Positions 23,871 to 30,734 of a stretch of DNA of 30,734 nt are shown here, in pieces; position 1 is the first letter of the stretch; each line of letters starts with the position of its first letter. The stretch spans positions 1 to 30,734 of the forward strand of contig DBAU01000081.1 in the NCBI GenBank assembly GCA_002291845.1, read 5' to 3'. The notes below the pieces were generated by a model. It worked only from the letters and a program-made list of their open reading frames with translations, was not told where the DNA came from and searched no databases. The DNA comes from Alphaproteobacteria bacterium UBA1002. Its GTDB lineage: Bacteria; Pseudomonadota; Alphaproteobacteria; Rickettsiales; UBA998. The position numbers and the translations under genes are program-made.

Positions 23871-24752
23871 CTACGCGGCGTCAGAAAGTTTGCCCGACTC
23901 ACCGACCATTGTCAGCGTCAGTTTTTCCATCGCTCGCATTTCGATCTGCCGCACGCGCTCGCGCGAGATATTGTAGACCTTGCTGAGGTCTTCCAGGGTG
24001 GAAGGTTCTTCAGCGAGGCGTCGCTTCTCGATGATGTCGCGCTCGCGCGGGTTCAGCAAGCTGAGTGCACGGCGCAGCAGACTGCGTTTTTGATCCAACT
24101 CCTCATAATCAGAGAGCAGCTCTTCCTGATTTGCAGACTGGTCTTCCAGCAGGTCAATCCATTCCTGCTTGGAGTCACCACCCACCATGGCGTTGAGATG
24201 CTGGTCCGACGCATTCATGCGGCGGTCCATGTCGATCACATCTTGTTCATGCACGCTAAGCTGGCTGGCAATCTCGCGCACCTGTGCATCGCTCATGTCG
24301 CCTTCGGTGACCACTTCCAGTTTGCGCTTCAGTTTACGCAGGTTGAAGAAGAGGCGCTTCTGAGCGGCGCTGGTGCCCATTTTAACAAGGGACCACGAGC
24401 GCAGAACAAATTCCTGAATCGACGCCTTAATCCACCAGATGGCATAAGTGGAGAGGCGGAAGCCACGATCTGGGTCGAAACGCTTCACCGCCTGCATCAG
24501 GCCGATATTGCCCTCGGCGATCAGCTCGCCGACCGGCAGGCCGTAGCCGCGGTAGCCCATGGCGATTTTAGCCACCAGGCGCAGGTGGCTGGTGACCAGC
24601 CGATGCGCAGCGTCATAGTCGCCATGCTCGGTCCAACGTTTGGCGAGCATGTACTCTTCATCGGGTTCGAGAACCGGGAACTTACGGATCTCGGAAAGAT
24701 ATTTCTGCAGTCCGTTTTCCGGGGACAGCTCCGGCAGTGCCAGTGCTTTCAT
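23871..24752 (-). CDS. rpoH: RNA polymerase sigma-32 factor (heat-shock sigma factor)
   Basis: A 293-aa sigma-70-family factor that directs heat-shock transcription. Region 2 contains GLPVGELIAEGNIGLMQAVKRFDPDRGFRLSTYAIWWIKASIQEF. The RpoH box QKRLFFNLRKLK (131-142) identifies it as RpoH and not another sigma factor. Region 4 ends with the helix-turn-helix LEDLSKVYNISRERVRQIEMRAMEKL. GGGAG 6 nt upstream sets the ATG at 24752. A promoter with a perfect TTGACA -35 and a roughly 110-nt leader precede it, and a strong hairpin terminator follows. It is adjacent to rluD, an arrangement common in alphaproteobacteria. Confidence 0.97.
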   Translation of the reverse strand: MKALALPELSPENGLQKYLSEIRKFPVLEPDEEYMLAKRWTEHGDYDAAHRLVTSHLRLVAKIAMGYRGYGLPVGELIAEGNIGLMQAVKRFDPDRGFRLSTYAIWWIKASIQEFVLRSWSLVKMGTSAAQKRLFFNLRKLKRKLEVVTEGDMSDAQVREIASQLSVHEQDVIDMDRRMNASDQHLNAMVGGDSKQEWIDLLEDQSANQEELLSDYEELDQKRSLLRRALSLLNPRERDIIEKRRLAEEPSTLEDLSKVYNISRERVRQIEMRAMEKLTLTMVGESGKLSDAA

Positions 24753-24872
24753 GGATAACTCCCTGTAACCGTATTGAGTCTGTTTTATATATAAGAAAAA
24801 ACTAATGTGAGTCTAGTGGAAGCGTAGTGAAGAAGCAATAACAAAGTTGACAGACTAGTTTACTCGGTTTTG

Positions 24873-24901
24873 AACATACGCCGAAAGCCTGCCCGTGTCA
24901 A
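24873..24901 (-). promoter_or_regulatory. Sigma-70-type promoter of rpoH
   Basis: On the reverse strand TTGACA (24901-24896) is followed after exactly 17 nt by TATGTT (24878-24873), which matches TATAAT at four positions. A start near 24866 would leave a leader of about 110 nt before the rpoH ATG. The element lies in the 171-nt gap after rluD, so rpoH can be transcribed independently of rluD. Confidence 0.7.
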
Positions 24902-24923
24902 TAATAATAGGATGTGAAATAAA

Positions 24924-25940
24924 TTATATACTACAGATCTTTAGCGCCTCTTCTAGCGCGGCCATGTCTTCCGGTTGCGCTGCAGTAAAGGAGTACGGCT
25001 CCCCGCTGACCGGATGCACGAAGGCCAGCTCTGCCGCATGCAGCGCCTGCCGTGGGAACTCCTCCAGGAACGTGTAGGCTACCTCACTGAGTGCCGGGCG
25101 GAAGGGGCGCAGTTTGGTCAGCGTACGGCCACCGTAGAGCGCATCGCCAATCAGCGGACAGCCGAGATGAGTCAGATGCACACGAATCTGATGCGTGCGC
25201 CCGGTGGCTAACTTGCATTGCACCTTGCTGGCAAGCATACGGCGGGCTGGCCCGACCATCACCGGATAATCCTTCTGCACCGTGTAGGTGGTGACCGCTT
25301 CCTTGCCACCGGATTTCAGCACGGCCATTTTTTTGCGGTTCTGCACGGAGCGTCCAAGCTGGGTGCTTAGCGTATCGTGGGTGCGCGGCGGTTTGCTCCA
25401 TGCGTAAGCAATATAGACGCGGTGCAGCGTACGGTCCGCCAGCTGGGCGGAAAGGGCGCGGTGGGCCGCATCATGCTTAGCCACCACCATCAGCCCGCTG
25501 GTATCCTTATCCAGCCGGTGCACGATGCCCGGACGCTCCACCCCACCGATGCCGGAGAGCGAATCGCCGCAATGGGCCAGCAGCGCATTGACCAGCGTAT
25601 GATCGGGGTTGCCGGGGCCGGGATGCACGGTCAGCCCCGCAGGCTTATTGATGACCAGCAGATGCTCATCCTCATACACGATGGAGAGCGCCATGGCCTG
25701 TGCTTCCATGGTCGCGGGTTTGGGCGCGGGGATGTGCAGGGTGATGGTCTCGCCCGGGCGGACTTTACGGCTGCCATCGGTGATGACGGCCTCGCCGATG
25801 CGCAGATGCCCCTCCGCCATCAGCTGTTGCAGGCGGCTGCGCGAGAACTCCGGCAGTTGGTCACGCAGGTAGCTATCCAGCCGTCCGGACGCATCCGTGG
25901 CAACGGTGAGGGTATGGGTATCTGCTGAAGGTTTCGTCAT
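24924..25940 (-). CDS. rluD: RluA-family 23S rRNA pseudouridine synthase (RluD-like)
   Basis: A 338-aa enzyme. An N-terminal S4 RNA-binding domain (about 20-75, with LDSYLRDQLPEFSRSRLQQLM) is followed by the RluA-type catalytic domain. The active site HRLDKDTSGL (141-150) contains the catalytic Asp144, and LLVINKPAGLTVHPG and GRTHQIRVHL are the other family blocks. E. coli RluD modifies U1911, U1915 and U1917 of 23S rRNA; target identity here is inferred from the family and from its place next to rpoH. GAGGAC 5 nt upstream supports the ATG at 25940. It follows the M16 peptidase gene by 45 nt on the same strand. Confidence 0.93.
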   Translation of the reverse strand: MTKPSADTHTLTVATDASGRLDSYLRDQLPEFSRSRLQQLMAEGHLRIGEAVITDGSRKVRPGETITLHIPAPKPATMEAQAMALSIVYEDEHLLVINKPAGLTVHPGPGNPDHTLVNALLAHCGDSLSGIGGVERPGIVHRLDKDTSGLMVVAKHDAAHRALSAQLADRTLHRVYIAYAWSKPPRTHDTLSTQLGRSVQNRKKMAVLKSGGKEAVTTYTVQKDYPVMVGPARRMLASKVQCKLATGRTHQIRVHLTHLGCPLIGDALYGGRTLTKLRPFRPALSEVAYTFLEEFPRQALHAAELAFVHPVSGEPYSFTAAQPEDMAALEEALKICSI

Positions 25941-25985
25941 GCTAGGTCCTCAATGGGCCAAGTAATTCACAGGTTGCCAGTGGAT

Positions 25986-27248
25986 TTACAGACTAAACCG
26001 CGCCTTCATCGTCTCATAGTCTTCCAGATGCGTAATCGGCCCCAGCGCGCCGAGGCTCAGCGGGCCCATGCTGAGCAGGCGGCGGGCGGTGCGCTGGATA
26101 TCCTCCGGCGTGAGGGAGACGACACGCTGCACCAGATCATCCATCTGACGGTAATCGCCATATTCAAGTAGATGGCGACCCATCCATTCGGCCAGTGCCG
26201 TGGTGCTTTCGCGGGCCATGGCCAGCCCTGCGAGCTGCTGCTTTTTAGCGCGGTTCAGCTCGGCCTCATTGATCTGCTGGGTGAGGCTCAGCACCTGCTC
26301 GGCGACCACGGGCACCAGCTCGCTCACCTGCTCCGGCGCGGTGGCGGCGTAAATGCCGAAGGTGCCGCTATCGGTGAAGGAATAGGCGAAGGAATGAATA
26401 TTGTACGCCAGCCCGCGCAGCTCGCGCACTTCCTGAAACAGCCGCGAGGAAATGCCGCCGCCGAGGATGGTGTTGAGCATTTGCAGCGCGTAGAAATCCT
26501 CATCCTGATGGGGCAGTCCGGCAAAGCCCATCACCAGATGCGCCTGCTCGAAGTCGGCCTCCTGGCGCTTCTCGCCGCCGGTGTAAACCGCGGCGTCACG
26601 TGAGGGACCGGCGCTGCTTGGCAAATCGGCGAAGGCTTCTGCCGCCGCATCCACCATCTCGTCATGCGATAACTTGCCCGCGATGCTGAGCACCATATGC
26701 TGCGGGCCGTAGCCGCGGCGCATATAGGTGAGAATCTGCGCACGGGTGATGCGGGATACGCTGTCCGTGGTGCCCAGGATGGAGCGTCCGAGCGGCTGAT
26801 CGCGGAAGGCGGATTCCTGGAAGAATTCGCCGACTTTTTCCTCCGGCATGTCCTCATGCATGGCGATTTCCTGCAGGATGACGCTACGCTCGCGCTCCAG
26901 CTCTTCGGCATCGAAGGTGGAATGGGTCAGGATGTCGCCAAGAATACGCACCGCGAGCGGCCCATCCTGCGCCATGACCTTGGCGTAATAACTGGTCTGG
27001 TCCGCGGAGGTGTACGCGTTGTTCTGGCCGCCGATTTCATCAAAGGCTTCCGCAAGCTGGCGTGCGGTCATGGTGGCGGTGCCTTTGAAGGCCATATGCT
27101 CGAGCAGATGGGCAATGCCGTATTCGCCCTCCAGCTCATCGCGGGAGCCGGTATCGACGGTGACCATCGCGGTGACCGTGGCGACGCTGGGCATCTCCTC
27201 CGTCGCTACACGCAGGCCGCTGGGCAGCGTGGTGAGCCGGTAGGTCAT
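25986..27248 (-). CDS. M16 family zinc metallopeptidase (processing peptidase-like)
   Basis: A 420-aa protein related to mitochondrial processing peptidase beta subunit and bacterial M16B peptidases. The inverted zinc motif HLLEH (47-51) is intact in YGIAHLLEHMAFKGT, and the downstream metal-ligand region ERERSVILQEIAMHED is present. The second half contains the glycine-rich LGGGISSRLFQEVRELRGLAY. There is no signal peptide, so a cytoplasmic location is likely. Its ATG overlaps the thrC stop as ATGA, a coupling common in alphaproteobacteria; the functional link between the two is not known. Its base composition is visibly GC-rich, like thrC and rluD. Confidence 0.94.
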   Translation of the reverse strand: MTYRLTTLPSGLRVATEEMPSVATVTAMVTVDTGSRDELEGEYGIAHLLEHMAFKGTATMTARQLAEAFDEIGGQNNAYTSADQTSYYAKVMAQDGPLAVRILGDILTHSTFDAEELERERSVILQEIAMHEDMPEEKVGEFFQESAFRDQPLGRSILGTTDSVSRITRAQILTYMRRGYGPQHMVLSIAGKLSHDEMVDAAAEAFADLPSSAGPSRDAAVYTGGEKRQEADFEQAHLVMGFAGLPHQDEDFYALQMLNTILGGGISSRLFQEVRELRGLAYNIHSFAYSFTDSGTFGIYAATAPEQVSELVPVVAEQVLSLTQQINEAELNRAKKQQLAGLAMARESTTALAEWMGRHLLEYGDYRQMDDLVQRVVSLTPEDIQRTARRLLSMGPLSLGALGPITHLEDYETMKARFSL

Positions 27249-28651
27249 GCGGTGTGCTCCTGCATGTAGGTTTTCACGGCATCCGGGTGCGGGGGGAGCA
27301 CGGTGAAGCGTTCTGCCGCGTGCATCATGCCTTGCATGTGTGGGGGAAGGGCAGGGTGCAGGCCGCTGGCGCGCGCCACCGCATCGGGGAATTTAGCCGG
27401 ATGCGCGGTGGCCAGCGTCACCATGGCGACATCTGCCGCCGGGCGATGCTGGCGGCTGGCGGCAATGCCCACCGCCGTATGGGGATCGAGCAGCTCGCCG
27501 GAGTCATGGTGCATCTGCGCGATGGTGGCCAGCGTCTGCTCATCATCCACCGCGGCAGCATCAAACAACGCGCGTAACCGGCGCAGGGCAGGCTCCGCCA
27601 GAGTAAAGCGCCCGGATTGCTGCAAGCTGTCCATCAGCGTTTTGACCGCGGCAGCATCGGCGTCGTGCAGGTCGAATAGCAGGCGCTCAAAGTTGCTGGA
27701 GACCTGAATGTCCATGCTCGGCGACAGGGTTTGCGCGACGCCGCCTTTTTCATACGCTCCGCTGGAGAGGGTGCGGCTGAGGATGTCATTGCGGTTGGTG
27801 GCGATGCGTAGCCGCTCAATGGGCAGCCCCATCTGGCGGGCGAGATAGCCTGCATAAATATCGCCGAAATTACCGGTGGGAACGCAGAAGGCAAGGCGGC
27901 GTGCCGGAGCACCCAGCGCCAGCCCGGCATAAAAGTAATAGACGACCTGCGCCAGGATGCGTGCCCAGTTGATGGAGTTCACCGCCACCAGGTTCTGCGC
28001 GGTGCGGAATGGCTGATCGACAAACAGCGTCTTCACGATACGCTGGCAATCATCGAAGGTGCCCTCGATGGCGAGGCAATGCACATTGGCATCCGGCACG
28101 GTAGTCATCTGGCGGCGCTGTACTTCCGAGACGCGGCCATGCGGATAGAGGATGACGATATTCACCCCTTCGCGGCCCCGGCATCCGGCGATGGCAGCTG
28201 AGCCGGTGTCTCCCGAGGTTGCCCCTAAGATACTGATGCGCTGGTGATTGCGTGCCAGGAAATACTCCACCAGCCGTCCGAGGAATTGCAGCGCGAAATC
28301 TTTAAAGGCCAGTGTCGGGCCGTGGAACAGCTCGAGCAGCCAGTCATTCGCATCCAGCTGCTTCAGAGGGGCGATGGCAGGATGGTGGAAGGTGGCGTAG
28401 GTCTCCGCCAGCATCTGCTTCAGCGCGTCCGGCTCCACGGCCTCGGCGGTGAAGGGAGAGAGCACCTCATAGGCCAGCGCATGGTAAGGCAGGCCTACCC
28501 AGCGGGCGAGGTCATGGGGAGCGAAATGGGGCAGCGCCTGTGGCAGGTACAGCCCACCATCAGGGGCCAGCCCGGTCAGCACCGCCTCTTCAAAGCTAAG
28601 GATCGGCGCATTGCCACGGGTGGATTGGTAGGAGAGAATATGGGAACGCAT
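27245..28651 (-). CDS. thrC: Threonine synthase
   Basis: A 468-aa PLP enzyme that converts O-phosphohomoserine to threonine. Recognised by YQSTRGNAPILSFEEAVLTGLAPDGGLYLP split across the N-terminus, the PLP-lysine in GPTLAFKDFALQFLG (Lys117), the phosphate-binding GATSGDTGSAAIAG, and VPTGNFGDIYAGY. The length is normal for the longer proteobacterial/fungal type. I chose ATG 28651 (MRSHILSYQSTRG), which best matches the family's short N-terminus. In-frame alternatives at 28663 and 28717 lack ribosome binding sites. The stop overlaps the M16 peptidase start. The 173-nt region to the divergent HExxH gene carries the Pho-box-like repeats. Confidence 0.95.
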   Translation of the reverse strand: MRSHILSYQSTRGNAPILSFEEAVLTGLAPDGGLYLPQALPHFAPHDLARWVGLPYHALAYEVLSPFTAEAVEPDALKQMLAETYATFHHPAIAPLKQLDANDWLLELFHGPTLAFKDFALQFLGRLVEYFLARNHQRISILGATSGDTGSAAIAGCRGREGVNIVILYPHGRVSEVQRRQMTTVPDANVHCLAIEGTFDDCQRIVKTLFVDQPFRTAQNLVAVNSINWARILAQVVYYFYAGLALGAPARRLAFCVPTGNFGDIYAGYLARQMGLPIERLRIATNRNDILSRTLSSGAYEKGGVAQTLSPSMDIQVSSNFERLLFDLHDADAAAVKTLMDSLQQSGRFTLAEPALRRLRALFDAAAVDDEQTLATIAQMHHDSGELLDPHTAVGIAASRQHRPAADVAMVTLATAHPAKFPDAVARASGLHPALPPHMQGMMHAAERFTVLPPHPDAVKTYMQEHTA

Positions 28652-28757
28652 GGCGTAGCTCATAGCGCAGAATGGCATGCCAACCAACGGGAAAATCAGC
28701 AAAGGTGCGCGAAGCACTGCCAGCGCTGCCCGTTTTTATGTGCAGGAGAATATGCGG

Positions 28758-28802
28758 AAGTCATTGAAGTGTCATCATTCTGTCATGCGCGGAGAGTATT
28801 GT
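28758..28802 (+). promoter_or_regulatory. Pho-box-like PhoB site (three 11-bp-spaced half-sites) with -10 element
   Basis: GTGTCAT-N4-CTGTCAT (28769-28786) matches the CTGTCAT-N4-CTGTCAT Pho box at 13 of 14 fixed positions. A further partial half-site AAGTCAT (28758-28764) lies one turn upstream, so three GTCAT cores recur at exactly 11 bp. Ten nt after the box, TATTGT (28797-28802) matches TATAAT at four positions. This is the same box-to-minus-10 spacing as in E. coli phoA as I recall it. No -35 is needed in PhoB-activated promoters. The ATG of the HExxH gene lies 22 nt further on. Confidence 0.65.
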
Positions 28803-28824
28803 TTAATACAGATAAAGGGTTTTT

Positions 28825-30078
28825 ATGGCACTTCCACTACCAGAGGATCTGAAAGGAGATCGTGGGGAATTCCCAAACTATCATCGCCATATGCCGTTAT
28901 GGTGTGAGGCTTCGTATGGCCCGGAGCGGAGCTTAACTTTGGGCGAAGCGACTCTTCGTCAAGCCAAGATTTATGGGTTTGACCCTCAGATTACGGATTC
29001 GCTTCAGACCAAGAATTTTTACCATGAAGCAGCCCATTTGCTGATTGGTTTAGCATTTCGCAGGCTGGGGTTTTCCCCGGTTCCTTATGATTTTCCGCAG
29101 AATGGCAACTATGCGGTGGAATCTCTGGTGCTTGCGGTGGAATATTTTTTACAGCCCAATTCCTTGATTAATGAATTGGAACGTACCCCTTCTCCTCCCC
29201 TTTTTTGGGGTAGGTATAACATATACTATAAGGAGCATATGCAGCATGAAAGTGACCTTCTTTCCAAGGCGCTGAATCATGTCAAAGAATCTACTCATCC
29301 TATGGCGCTCTTTGACGCATACAAGGCTAGGGGATTTGAGTTTGGTGAGCGTTTGCAGCGGCTTCCTGAATTGCCCGAACGCACGGGCTTTGATGAGCGG
29401 TTGCCGCTGATTTGTCCGTTACCACGCTTGACGTTAGATGCTTTGTTTACAGTAATGCTTCCTGCATTGAATTACATTAAAAGCGACATGCGCCCTATAA
29501 TTGAGCGGGAGGATTTCTATGATCTTTTACCCGCCAAGCGAGAGGCGCGTTTAATGGATCACCTGCGTAAGATTTCGGTGGCATCCCTATGGCAAGAGAT
29601 CTCCAAGGCGCATAAATTTGAAGTAGAAGACTTTACTCATAATCATCGGCAGAAACTTATAAGTCTGTCACGTATCTTCTCCGCCGCGGGGGTACCGCTT
29701 ACCCGTGCAGCAGATTGGATAGAAGCATCGCAGGCCGTGGAAACGCATCTGATTGATCGACGGCGATCCGGTGAACAGGAATATCCGGATTGCCTCAATG
29801 AGCCTGACTCATTACTGACGACCCTGGGTGCCTTGGGCCAGATGTTTCACAACGCGTCACATAAACCGGATGCTATGCTTTTGAGAACATTTTTGGCAAA
29901 AACGTTCTTGAAAAAAGGATATGAAGGTTTGCTCGAAGAGGCAGAGTCTTTAATGGTTTCGCTTTCAGAGGCGACCAGAGACGAAAAAATACTTCATACC
30001 GAACTCTCTCGTCTTCTTTCGTCGAGATGGCGGGAGCGTGTGTCTAATCCTGGCATTACACCCGCGCACCACCGATGA
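28825..30078 (+). CDS. Hypothetical protein with HExxH motif, possibly phosphate-regulated
   Basis: A 417-aa protein that I do not recognise. The helix NFYHEAAHLLIGLAFRRLG carries an HExxH motif (His67, Glu68, His71), the zinc-binding pattern of many metallopeptidases. Glu99 and Glu106 in YAVESLVLAVEYF lie at distances compatible with a third ligand, but this is speculative, and chance occurrence of the motif is not excluded. The rest is helical and charged, with no signal peptide or membrane helix. The ATG at 28825 follows AAAGGG at fair spacing. The upstream region contains a Pho-box-like promoter. The gene looks more AT-rich than the adjacent thrC, consistent with acquisition by transfer. 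A strong hairpin begins directly after the stop. Confidence 0.8.
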   Translation: MALPLPEDLKGDRGEFPNYHRHMPLWCEASYGPERSLTLGEATLRQAKIYGFDPQITDSLQTKNFYHEAAHLLIGLAFRRLGFSPVPYDFPQNGNYAVESLVLAVEYFLQPNSLINELERTPSPPLFWGRYNIYYKEHMQHESDLLSKALNHVKESTHPMALFDAYKARGFEFGERLQRLPELPERTGFDERLPLICPLPRLTLDALFTVMLPALNYIKSDMRPIIEREDFYDLLPAKREARLMDHLRKISVASLWQEISKAHKFEVEDFTHNHRQKLISLSRIFSAAGVPLTRAADWIEASQAVETHLIDRRRSGEQEYPDCLNEPDSLLTTLGALGQMFHNASHKPDAMLLRTFLAKTFLKKGYEGLLEEAESLMVSLSEATRDEKILHTELSRLLSSRWRERVSNPGITPAHHR

Positions 30079-30103
30079 GGCTGAGCGAACACTTCGCGCA
30101 GCC
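30079..30103 (+). terminator. Hairpin immediately after the HExxH gene stop
   Basis: GGCTG (30079-30083) pairs with CAGCC (30099-30103), and inside it GCGAA pairs with TTCGC around a 3-nt loop, with one A-G mismatch between the two stems. The structure begins at the base after TGA. No T-run follows, so it may be a factor-dependent or weak terminator, or a 3'-end stabiliser. Confidence 0.45.
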
Positions 30104-30189
30104 AAGCAATCTACGCTTCAACCAACAAGGAATTGTAAGTTAGTGCTAACATTTTGCGGAGACGGCATCGCGAGGCCCTTCATACATCC

Positions 30190-30218
30190 GTCACAATTCC
30201 ATGGTATCATGCTAAAAT
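30190..30218 (+). promoter_or_regulatory. Possible promoter of the small Pro/Gly-rich gene
   Basis: GTCACA (30190-30195; four of six to TTGACA) is followed after 17 nt by TAAAAT (30213-30218; five of six to TATAAT) in a locally AT-rich stretch. Transcription near 30225 would give a short leader before the ATG at 30244. Confidence 0.4.
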
Positions 30219-30243
30219 ATAACTAAATATATATGGATTTTTT

Positions 30244-30591
30244 ATGATCGCACGGCCTACTTCTTTGGAAGCCCTTCTAGCGGAGAATGGAATAATTCCT
30301 GTGGCTGACGGGGTACGTATGGGTGATGGTAATCGGCTCTCGGAGGAAATTCGGGAAGAACAAGCGAGACGTGCCAGGCGGGAGATGGAAGCGCGTACAC
30401 CCATAACCACGCCGAGAGGAAGATCCTCCCCGCCATCAGCAGATGGCTCGTCACAGATCTTCTGTGCAGATAACCCGGCTGCGTGTCTGGGCGCTTTGCC
30501 CACTCCTTCCCGCCCTGGGACACTGACACCCGGGACAGTAGGGCCCGGGGGAAATGCGAATAGCGGTGCAGGCGGGATATTTGGGCGCTAG
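30244..30591 (+). CDS. Small hypothetical protein with Pro/Gly-rich C-terminus
   Basis: A 115-aa protein that I do not recognise. Residues 1-50 form a plausible amphipathic, charged helical region (LSEEIREEQARRARREMEAR). From about residue 53 it is rich in Pro, Ser, Thr and Gly, with two Cys (FCADNPAAC), and ends in GAGGIFGR; this part is probably disordered. There is no signal peptide. The start at 30244 is supported by a candidate promoter but only a weak ribosome binding site. The opposite strand also has an open frame here, so coding status is moderately certain. It lies between the HExxH gene and a convergent gene cut by the window edge. Confidence 0.5.
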   Translation: MIARPTSLEALLAENGIIPVADGVRMGDGNRLSEEIREEQARRARREMEARTPITTPRGRSSPPSADGSSQIFCADNPAACLGALPTPSRPGTLTPGTVGPGGNANSGAGGIFGR

Positions 30592-30606
30592 GCCCATCGT
30601 TTAGAT

Positions 30607-30734
30607 CTATCCGAAGGGATTCTCATCGCCTTCATTATTGCCCTCCTCCGGACGGGGCGGTGGTGCGGGGGGACGTGGCGGCGGCACCGCCGCTTGTGGT
30701 TGAGCCGGGGCGGGCTCGTTATACGGCTCCGGCG
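30607..30734 (-). CDS. C-terminal end of a proline-rich protein, 5' part beyond the window
   Basis: On the reverse strand a frame is open from the right edge to a TAG at 30607-30609. It encodes 41 residues that are strongly Pro/Ala/Gln-rich (for example QPQAAVPPPRPPAPPPRPEE) and end in an acidic GDENPFG. Such tails are common at the ends of envelope or cell-division proteins, but the identity cannot be told from this fragment. The other reverse frames are interrupted, and the low-complexity but orderly composition supports coding. Confidence 0.6.
   Translation of the reverse strand, partial: PEPYNEPAPAQPQAAVPPPRPPAPPPRPEEGNNEGDENPFG

Noticed and set aside
24090..24758. 222-codon open frame antisense to rpoH
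   Set aside because: Shadow of the GC-rich rpoH codons; the sequence resembles no family and has no ribosome binding site.
24847..24852. Forward-strand TTGACA upstream of rluD/rpoH
   Set aside because: No -10 lies at 16-18 nt and no forward gene follows.
26697..27269. 190-codon open frame antisense to the M16 peptidase gene
   Set aside because: It mirrors the peptidase codons, and the peptidase motifs are unambiguous on the other strand.
30038..30226. 62-codon GTG-started frame overlapping the end of the HExxH gene
   Set aside because: It overlaps the upstream gene in another frame and contains the hairpin and the next gene's promoter.
30207..30503. 98-codon frame antisense to the small Pro/Gly-rich gene
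   Set aside because: No ribosome binding site or promoter was found, whereas the forward frame has a candidate promoter. The choice is not certain.
1..30734. Search by eye for CRISPR arrays, insertion sequences, integrases, rRNA and riboswitches
   Set aside because: No regularly spaced long repeats, transposase motifs or conserved RNA cores were found; only the single tRNA is supported.

Overview
This window looks like chromosomal DNA of a motile, respiring alphaproteobacterium. The main clues are gene neighbourhoods: hdaA, an AI-2E family permease and a DUF2066 protein divergent from purM-purN; rluD next to rpoH; and thrC overlapping an M16 peptidase. Two methyl-accepting chemotaxis proteins imply motility, and ubiA implies ubiquinone synthesis. 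I cannot name a genus. Coding density is high, and I see no insertion sequence, phage module, rRNA or CRISPR array.

Region 1 (1-5.3 kb): a leftward set of DUF2066 protein, AI-2E permease, HdaA and a response regulator cut by the left edge, divergent from purM-purN. Region 2 (5.3-10 kb): a transmembrane chemoreceptor and ndk leftward, then an OmpA-like lipoprotein and a divergent CobD/CbiB-family membrane protein rightward. Region 3 (10-14.5 kb): an unrecognised 467-aa protein, a stand-alone Hpt protein, tRNA-Thr(UGU) with its own promoter, an EAL protein with a degenerate GGDEF domain, and an SbtA-type transporter. Region 4 (14.6-19.3 kb): ubiA divergent from rsmE-gshA, then a Cache-type sensor histidine kinase. 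Region 5 (19.4-23.7 kb): a YifB-type AAA protein overlapping a J-domain protein, then a soluble tandem-PAS chemoreceptor facing a small LOV-like PAS protein. Region 6 (23.8-28.7 kb): leftward thrC, M16 peptidase, rluD and rpoH, the last with its own promoter and a terminator. Region 7 (28.7-30.7 kb): an accessory-looking, visibly more AT-rich stretch with an unrecognised HExxH-containing protein, a small Pro/Gly-rich protein, and the proline-rich end of a gene cut by the right edge.

The strongest unexplained signal is upstream of the HExxH gene. Three GTCAT half-sites lie exactly 11 bp apart, and the last two form a near-perfect Pho box with a -10-like hexamer 10 nt downstream. This suggests a phosphate-starvation-induced gene of unknown function. 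Other points of note are a HdaA with Gln in place of the Walker A lysine, a CobD/CbiB homologue lacking family-typical residues, and seven separate signalling proteins within 30 kb.
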